From NCBI GenBank assembly GCA_020152595.1, contig JAIGNY010000176.1, positions 577,001 to 641,000 of the forward strand: 64,000 nt of DNA, given 5' to 3'. The notes below the pieces were generated by a model. The model had not been told where the DNA came from and made no database searches. It was given only the letters and a program-made list of their open reading frames with translations. The position numbers and the translations under genes were made by a program. Each line of letters starts with the position of its first letter. Within the stretch, counting starts at the first letter, position 1. This DNA comes from Chiridota heheva. Taxonomy: Eukaryota; Echinodermata; Holothuroidea; Apodida; Chiridotidae. Below are positions 51,001 to 60,000 of this stretch, piece by piece.

Positions 51001-54000
51001 TAACTGGCTTACATTGAAGAACGAATTTTAAAGAATTAATTCTTATAACTTGATTGAGCATATAGGCTATACTGTAACTCAAGAACTACACAAGCTTTTT
51101 CAAAGATTTTAGGGGTATTTTACTCAGAATTTAATGTTGTTTGACGTATGTTAAAACTAACATATGTCACTAGACCCTTCAACGAGCAAAGACTGAAAAA
51201 AGAGTAATAAATCAAAAACAGTGAGTTATCCAAAAAGAGATCAACAAAAGTTAGGCCTATATATTTGTAACTTTTGTTTTCTTTTTTTGCTTATTATTAT
51301 TACGTTGATCTGGACTGTGTTGCAACATGCTGGGTGCTTTGTATCTCCTGGGAAAAGGCCTTATATGAATAGTTAATATGTAATGTATGTAAATTTTTGA
51401 GTCACTACTGAAATATACCAATTAGGATTTCACCTTCACAGTTGGATGCCTTTTTCCTGGTTGGAAGGTAATATTATCAATTACATTTAACTTTGGTAAA
51501 CTTGAATGACATTTTCGTAAAATTGAAGGAATTGAAGAACAAAAATTTGTAAAACTTTTTCCCAAAAAATAAAAGAAATTTTGCAAAAATTGTATGAAAT
51601 GTACAAAAAGTGGGATTTCTCTATAAGCAGTGCAACATTTGATGGAAACGGGACTTGGGATTCTTGCCCCATGAGAAGTGATAACACCTCTGCAGTGAAA
51701 TATATGAGCTGACAAATTGCTTCAGCTTCATGCAATAAACCAATGATACACAGCATTGAGCGAAAATGAGAGTCTTCATCAAAGCTACAAAACTGTTTTG
51801 AGACACATCGATCTCTAACAGATGTCATATTGAAATCAAAGGGGATCATCAGGGGCATGTCTGGCTTTTATTTCATTTATTTATTTATTTATTTTTGTTG
51901 GGGGGGAGGAAGCTATAAGCACCCGAAAAACATATCACATTAAGACATTCACCTCCCCTTCATCCTAAGATTTAATTGAGACATGATTTTTGTTACCTGA
52001 ATTATCAATTTTTTCCCAAAAGCCAAGAATGTTTGGTTAAAAATTGAATATTTTATATCCAAAATTGAAAGGTTGGTCCAAAATTGAGTATTTGTGGTGA
52101 AAAACGTATTTGTACAAAATAAATGATAATTCAGTCGATACAAATAGAAATGTTGTCAGCATCTCTGTTTTTTATCATTCATTTGATATTTCAGTTAATT
52201 ATATTCATGGCTTTGATAAAGATTTTTTTTTTTCTTCGGGAAGAAGGGGGGGCTGAGCTTGAGCAATTTTTAGCAGGCTAATTCCCAATAGCCCCCCTTG
52301 GTCACACCACTGGGGATCACACAGCAGATGTGACCAATTGAGATTCAATCTGCCATCTTCCATGATTGCATAAAAGCAAGCTTAAAAAGTGGCATGTTTA
52401 TTAGTGAAATTCAATGTTAAAAGCTTTGTGACTGAGCTAGCAGTTTTGCCCTCGATAAAAACTTGGTCAATTTTCACGGTTTGTTACATCCTAAGGTGGT
52501 TTATCAGGAAATACAGTAAACAGTTTGGTATAATTCAAAGTGTTCTGACATTTCTGTTTTTGCCCTCGAAATAAATAAAAGTCAGCTACTTTTCATATGG
52601 ATCTTCAAGGCTAGTTGAAGATAAAAGGTATATACATGTACACATGTACATAGTCCTGTATTCATAACTGAGTTTCAGAGAATTAAACTATATAGTTTTA
52701 CACTTTCTGAACAAAGGCTCATATGATAAGGGCAGGATGGCCAGTTCCTTTCCTCGACCTGTAAAACTTCCCAGCTAATACTAGGTGCTGTACCTATTTT
52801 ACTACTAGGTTGGCAGCAAGATTTTTCAAGTCTCTGTACAAGCCAATAGGGATGAACCACTGTAACTGGGACCACCAGCAAGAAAGCCCAACTGGTTCTT
52901 TATCATACATCCTACCTCCCCATTTGATACATCCTTTCAAATTGTATGGGGACATCACAAATTTACTTAATTTCAATCCTCGAACCTCAAACTCATGACA
53001 TGCACACTTTGACCCACACCTGCCACTCAATCTAGCACTCGACTCGTGTTGAAACTAACCCTGCTCCAGACAAGGATTGAGAGCTGTTGACCCTTCTTGA
53101 GAATTCTGAAACGATTCAGCCAGTAGGCGTGACAGAAATGACCGTGTTTATCTTTGAGCAGTGTGAATGCAAAGCGGGACTAAACTGTGTTGAAATCTTA
53201 CAGTCAACACGGATCAGACCCGTGTAAGGTTCAACATGGGTCAAAGGTAGAGAGTATGCAAATTAAGGCCTTATCTGGTTGAGTAGAAACTCCCTGTCTC
53301 TTAGAGCTGTGAACGTTTAGAGATTTTAGGAAATGATGTACACGTCCCCCAAAAATGAGCGTGTATCATTTACACGCGTTTAGCACTGTAATTTTCGGAA
53401 GTACACCAAAATTGCTCCAATTACAATGTTAAGTAAAAAATCACGCAACCAGTATGGCAAAAGTATTGACTCCATTGCCCAAATAGATGGTGGAATTTTG
53501 CTTTCGAATTCATGAAAAGTTATTTCTACAGTATAAATTATCATTTTTATGGAAAATGTGCATGGAAATTTGGTTTAGAAAGAACAGAAAAGTTCCCTTC
53601 AATGTCATTTAGGCTTAACATCTGGTAACTTTTTTTTCCATACTCACTAGGGCTTTTCAGTGAAAATCTTGCATACTGTGATACCCTCGGCGTATCGTTG
53701 TAATCAACTTCAAAACTACGCCACCACCCAAAAATACAGTTCTACAGTCCTCTGGAAAAATGACCGCCATGTTTGCAAAGCATGCTGAATTTCAGCTCTG
53801 TTAAAACCATTTTTTTTATCTTTTATTTTGCAATATTTTTTCCTTCTTGCAAAATTTATTTGACTCGTCAGGTAATATTTACATGTAAATGTACTGATTG
53901 CCACATTAAAGTATTTTGACTGTGTATTTCTTGGTCAATTTTACAGCTTGTAAAACAGGTCTTCATCAAAGCCCAATGTAATACTATTGTTAGTTTCACT

Positions 54001-57000
54001 GTCAAGACTGTTTACTGCTGCATATCATGGTGCCAATTGCAAGTTTATACTCGGATTTCAGAACAATCAAAGTGCAAAATATCCCCATTCATTAGTGGTT
54101 ACAGCGCATTTGTGATTCCCGCATTTAAAAAGGATTCTAAATTGGGTATTTGGGTTTACAGTTTGTAAAAGTCATTGAATGGAATTTTGTCAGGCGAATG
54201 TGTGTGTGTAAGAATGATATTGGCTTTCAATGGCAATTAGACCGACTATGGAAAACGATTACTCGCAATTCAATATTGAGTAAATGTTTAGTGCATTTGT
54301 GAACATTAAGTGTGTACATGCTAAACTGTCACAACTCTACTATCTCCTTACTAGTGCTGTTAATGATTAGCGATTTGCTAATCGCTCACAACTCTTCTAC
54401 ATGTTTAGTAAAACTTTGAAACAATTAATTGCGAACATTCTAAATAACCAGCTGCTGTCTACGCTGCCTTCCCTTGTATTGTGTTGTACTGATGGACTGC
54501 AAGCTGACTTGCGTACCGGCGATATTTCATCCGGCTGCTGTCTATGGTGCTTTCTGTTGATACTTTGTGACATGTTGTCAGACCGTACCAGGAAAGTGAC
54601 ACTTCACATGCTCAGTGCTAAGTGAGGCCAAAAACGGCAGCATTTCTTGCTGATATTGCAATTCTTCATCTGTTTGAAGGTCATCTAATCCCAAGTTCTT
54701 TATTTTCAACTAGTTTTATCAGCCTTACAGGTAATTTTTTGACATGATATTTGAACACTTGAAGATTATCTTCTGACTGGATTTCTTCCAAGGCCACACC
54801 ATTGTTTTTAGTTTTATTTCAGAGAGGCATCATTGTTTGATCCCTATTCAGCCAGGATTCACATTCCATCATTTTCCATTCATGGCAGAAACCAATTTGT
54901 TTCATTTTCATTGTTTCTAGAGAACACTTTAAGTCTCTTTAAGTCCAGAAAATTGATTGTTGGATCTTCATTCAGAGCGCAGTCATTGTTCAGCACATTC
55001 CATTGGAAAGTTTCAACTCAGTCTTGACAACTTAGTCTTGATAGATCTCATCCTAAAACATCCCCACCCTTCATTTTCTGCCCTTCTTTTGTTCCAAAAT
55101 GTTTCAAATTTTAATCATTTCTTCTTTAAGCAGTAATAAAAGCACACACCAAATTTAATCCAAATCCAATCTTCAGTTCTTGAAATATCTTGATGACAGA
55201 CAAACAAACAAGCAAACAAGCAATCCACAGAGTTGCTGATCTCATCACCTTAAGCATACAGCATTTGGGAAGAAATAGCTATCATGGTCACTATAGAAAG
55301 CTCTATGACTTTTGATGGATTGCACTGCCCATGTGAACTGAATACAAGCAGATGTTGAGACAGGCTAGGCTAAGTTTCTTTAGGCATGTTGATAGATTGT
55401 ACTGCCCATGCAAGTACAAACAGACCTTTGACCCAAAGTCTACGGGGACACAAATTCATATACAACGTATCATGGTACAACATAAGGTTGGTATAGATCT
55501 TGTACATTTTCAGTTAAAATGGTGCAAAAATGTACAAATTAGTACATAACTACCCCCTAAAATCACAAAATTGACCTTTGACCTTTTGACCTCTGAATCT
55601 ACACACAAATTCATGTACCAAGGTGTCATGGTACAACATAGGGTTGGTATGTCTTGTATTTTTTGAGTTTGAAATGCTGCAAAAATGTACAAATTAGTAC
55701 ATAATTACTTCTAAAATCACATATTTGCCCTCTGACCCTTGATCCTAATCACTGAATTATTTTCTGAAATTTTTCACGTTTATCATACCCTACTGTATGA
55801 CACCATTCATGCTCACGTAACACGTTACCATTCCATAACTATAGGGGGAAATGATTGAAACGTCAAAAGCTGTGACCTTTGAACTTTTGACCCCAGTCTA
55901 TACAGGACACAAATTCATGTACCAAGGTGTCATGGTACAAGATAAGGTTGGTATACTGTAGGTCTTGTACTTTTTGAGTTTAAGAATCAGCAAAATTTTG
56001 CATCAAAGCATTTATTTGTCCATTGACCCATGACCTTTTGACCTCCAATTATTTTCAAGTTTTGTTAGAGTGTTAAACCCTACCCACCTATGCAATTTGT
56101 AAAGATACCAAGTAATTCCTTTAAAAGATAGAGCCATCACAAAAAACTTGTCCCATCTGACCTCTGACCTTTGTACCCCAACACCTTGGAGACAAAAGTT
56201 CCGGGACAGGTACTCGTTCACCAATTTTGGTTCATGTGTGTTTTGGAGTTATAAGCAACACAAAATTAATTGTTGCATAGGCACATACACCTACCTACAC
56301 ACACAAACACATGGAAAGATACAAATTTTGTCCCATTCCAAAAACTTATGACCCCTAACCCCTAATATGAGGTCATCATATGAGACCCCTGGTGGGCCCC
56401 CACCATTCCCCAGGGGGCTGGTATTAATATCAAGGGGGTGGCCATGTGTAGTGTAGGAGGACAGGCAGTTAGTTATTTGCCTACACAACAAAGTGACTAC
56501 AACATCGCATCCCAACATATATGTGGGTGATGAGACAACAAACAAACACAGGTGTAATCATAACGAGCTCCATCCAACTTCGTTGGCAGAGGTAATTATC
56601 CTGGATCTGCAATCGTATCATCGCACGTTACTGAAAGGTCGCTTTTCAACGTACCAGTGAAATCTTGAAATGCAATTACTCCTGAATGGAACAGGATATC
56701 AACATGATTTTTTTTCACCAATTTCTTTCTTTAATAGTCCTTTACCTTGTGTAAACATGAAGAGGGCCATAATTTTCATCCAAAAATTGGCGGGACATGG
56801 CTTCTTATCCAACCAGAGGGAGAAATCCCATGTTAACTTGGGATTAGGAGCAATTTTGTTTTTTATCATATATCTTTAAATGTTGTGTTCCCACACATTT
56901 AGTTTATTTATCATACTGGAACATGTAATTTGTGTATATTTTGTTGCTTGTTTTTTAGTGTTAAGGTTTTTGCCTTAAGCTACAGGTATAAGCCACAATC

Positions 57001-60000
57001 ACAACAAGAACTGTCAGGAAGGGCAGTATGCTCGACTATTCAAAGCTAGCATAGACAATGGGCTTAATGATGGACATATATGCCGGTAATAGGGCTAGTA
57101 GGTGAAGTTATTTCAAATTACATGAGCTTTTGAAGGATGCACTTATTTTTCCCCTTTTTTAAGATTTTCACATTTTACTGCAAACCTCAAAATATCTTTG
57201 AGTTGTATCAGACATTTTAGGTGAGGTTACTACCTCACCCGGTAACTCAGAAAACATGAAAGAAATTTTTATAAATGAAACACCTCTTTGTTCATTATAT
57301 TCATTACTATTCATCTTAAAGGATTAGTTCAGTGGTCAAGTTAGTTAACCTTATACGAAAGAGGACAAAGAAACAAACATAAAAATGGTGAAAGAAGCAT
57401 TCCAAAATATCAATCCATTAAGAAGATATTTAAGTCAAAAGTTTTGTATCATTTGTTTAGAAATGAATGAAATCTGACTACTATATAGTTGTGACATCAC
57501 ACCCTGATATCCTCAGTCTTTATGTATTCTTTCATATTTTTCCGTGATTTGGGGGATTAAAACTATTGCATACGCCAGAAAAGTACTTGAAAAGCATCTA
57601 GTTAAGGGTAATTATAATTTGACAGCTGAAAAAGTTGAGGGAAAATCATTATGCAAATAACCTAATTAATATGCACATTACACTCACCATTAAGTGTAGA
57701 CAATGTTCTTCACATATATATTATTTATATAAACAAAATCTTCACACTCACTTTATATTAAGAGATATAAATACAAATATTGTCATTGTTATGCAATTGA
57801 GCTAATTTGTATGTTTACACAACTCCCAATCATGCTTAACTGAACAGTACCAATGCCACCTACAACTGTATCAAGATTTCAGGTTAAATATTTTCTAAAA
57901 AGTCTATTGTTTTGCAAATAACCAAATTAACATGCACATTACACCTCACCATTAAGTTTAGAAAATGCTCTTAACATATATGATCATTTGGGTAAACAAA
58001 ATCCCCACTCCCACTTCAATTTAAGACACATTATAGATACAAATATTTTCATTCTTATGCAAATAAGTGAATTAGTATGCACGCGCAACTCTAAATCATG
58101 CTTATTTAAACAGTACCCATGTTCTCTACCCCTGTGGCAAGTTACATGAATGTACACCGTTCATAAATTAAGTTATGCACTCATGAATGTTAAACATTTT
58201 GTACGAAAGTCTTTGTTATGCAAATAACCTAATCAATATGCACACTTCACCTCACCATTAAGTGTAGAGAATGCACTTCACATATGATCATTTGTGCAAA
58301 CAAAATCCCCACACCCACTGTAATTTAAGAGATATCATAGATACAAATATTTCCATTGTTATGCAAATAAGCTAATTAGTATGCACACACCTCTAATCAT
58401 GCTCACTTGAACAGTACCCCTATGACACACAACCCCTAATCATGCTCACTTGAACAGTACCCCTATGCCAAGTTACATGAATGTACACCATTCATAATTT
58501 TAACCAAAAACTGAAACCAAAACTTTAACCTGACAAATATTTTAATGTGTTTGCGAATAAGCTAATTAGTATCCATGCACAATGCCCCCAATCACACTTA
58601 TTTGAACAGTACCCATATCCTATACCCCTATACCAAGTCACAAGAATGTACACCATTTATAAAAACTTTAACCAAACTTTAACCTGAAAAAAAATTTCAT
58701 TGTTATGCAAATAAGCTAATATCCACACACAACCTTCCAATCATGCTCATTTAAAGTCCTAAACCAAGTTATTAGAATGTACACCATTCATAAGTTAGAA
58801 AAACTTTAACCAAACATTAAAAAATCTGACAATTATTATCATAAAAAATATTAAGAAAAAGTTCATACCCAATCCTTGTATAATGTTGATTGTTGAATCA
58901 TGAAATTTGGGTTAACAATCCCAAAATAAACTAGCAAAATACTTTTGTTTATCATATCCAAACTTCCATGAGGTTTTGGTGAACTTTGATCAATTGTCAA
59001 CGATAATAAACTATTCAGATCTCGAACACGCCTACTTCTTTACAGTATTGTAACTTGACTAGCAGATTGTGATCACTTCACAGATACACGATCAACACAA
59101 TACAGAAGGAAAGTAGAATCCTAGCTAATGATATCATTGACAATTGACCGCCTGCATTCAAAACAACATCAAAACTTTCATGTACACTGTACAGTGTACA
59201 GTACGTACATCATGCATAGGGCCATGTATGTACTAACCTATATGTGTTTATGTACAGTACTTGTACAGGATGTTGAATCATTCGGCCGTTAGTCTCGTAA
59301 TTGTGTGTCATTTTTCTTTTATTTATGAGTAATTTAAAATGATTTTTGTGTGAAACAAAACTTTGAATCACATAAGAGAGGTAAGATGTTCATGATTTTC
59401 ATTTATGCTATTGAAAAACTCTGGCGTAAACTTTCACATGCATTATCTTAATCTTACGACGCAGGTACAACCTGGTTCGTAAGAAATTTAGCCATGGCAT
59501 AATATATGACATGGCATCAGCATGAAAATCAAGAGGGCTTATCTACAAACAACAGCACACCCATATACCACTTATGACATAAATCCATCACACGGTTTTT
59601 GAAATATCTTGATTACAAGCTTGTTAACAGAATATTACATTTAGCCCCGCCTACTAATTAATATTCATGACATCAACACCAAAAATAATAGGGCTCATTT
59701 ACAGACCACAACACATCCATATACCAAGTATGACATAGATCCACTAAACGGTTCTTGAGATATCATTTTTACAAACTTGTTAACAGAATTTAACATTTAG
59801 CCCCACCTACTAAATAATATTCATACTAATTAATATTCATGACATCAGTATCAAAAACAATAGGGCTCATTTACAGACCACAACACATCAATATTCCAAG
59901 TATGACATAAATCCACCACAAGGTTCTTGAGTTATCTTGTTTACAAGCTTGTTAACAGAATTTACATTTAGCCCTGCCTACTAATATTCATGACAACAGC

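Noticed and set aside
55349..55400. LINE C-terminal motif (MLRQARLSFFRHVDRL)
   Set aside because: Too short to separate from chance; no flanking LINE sequence.
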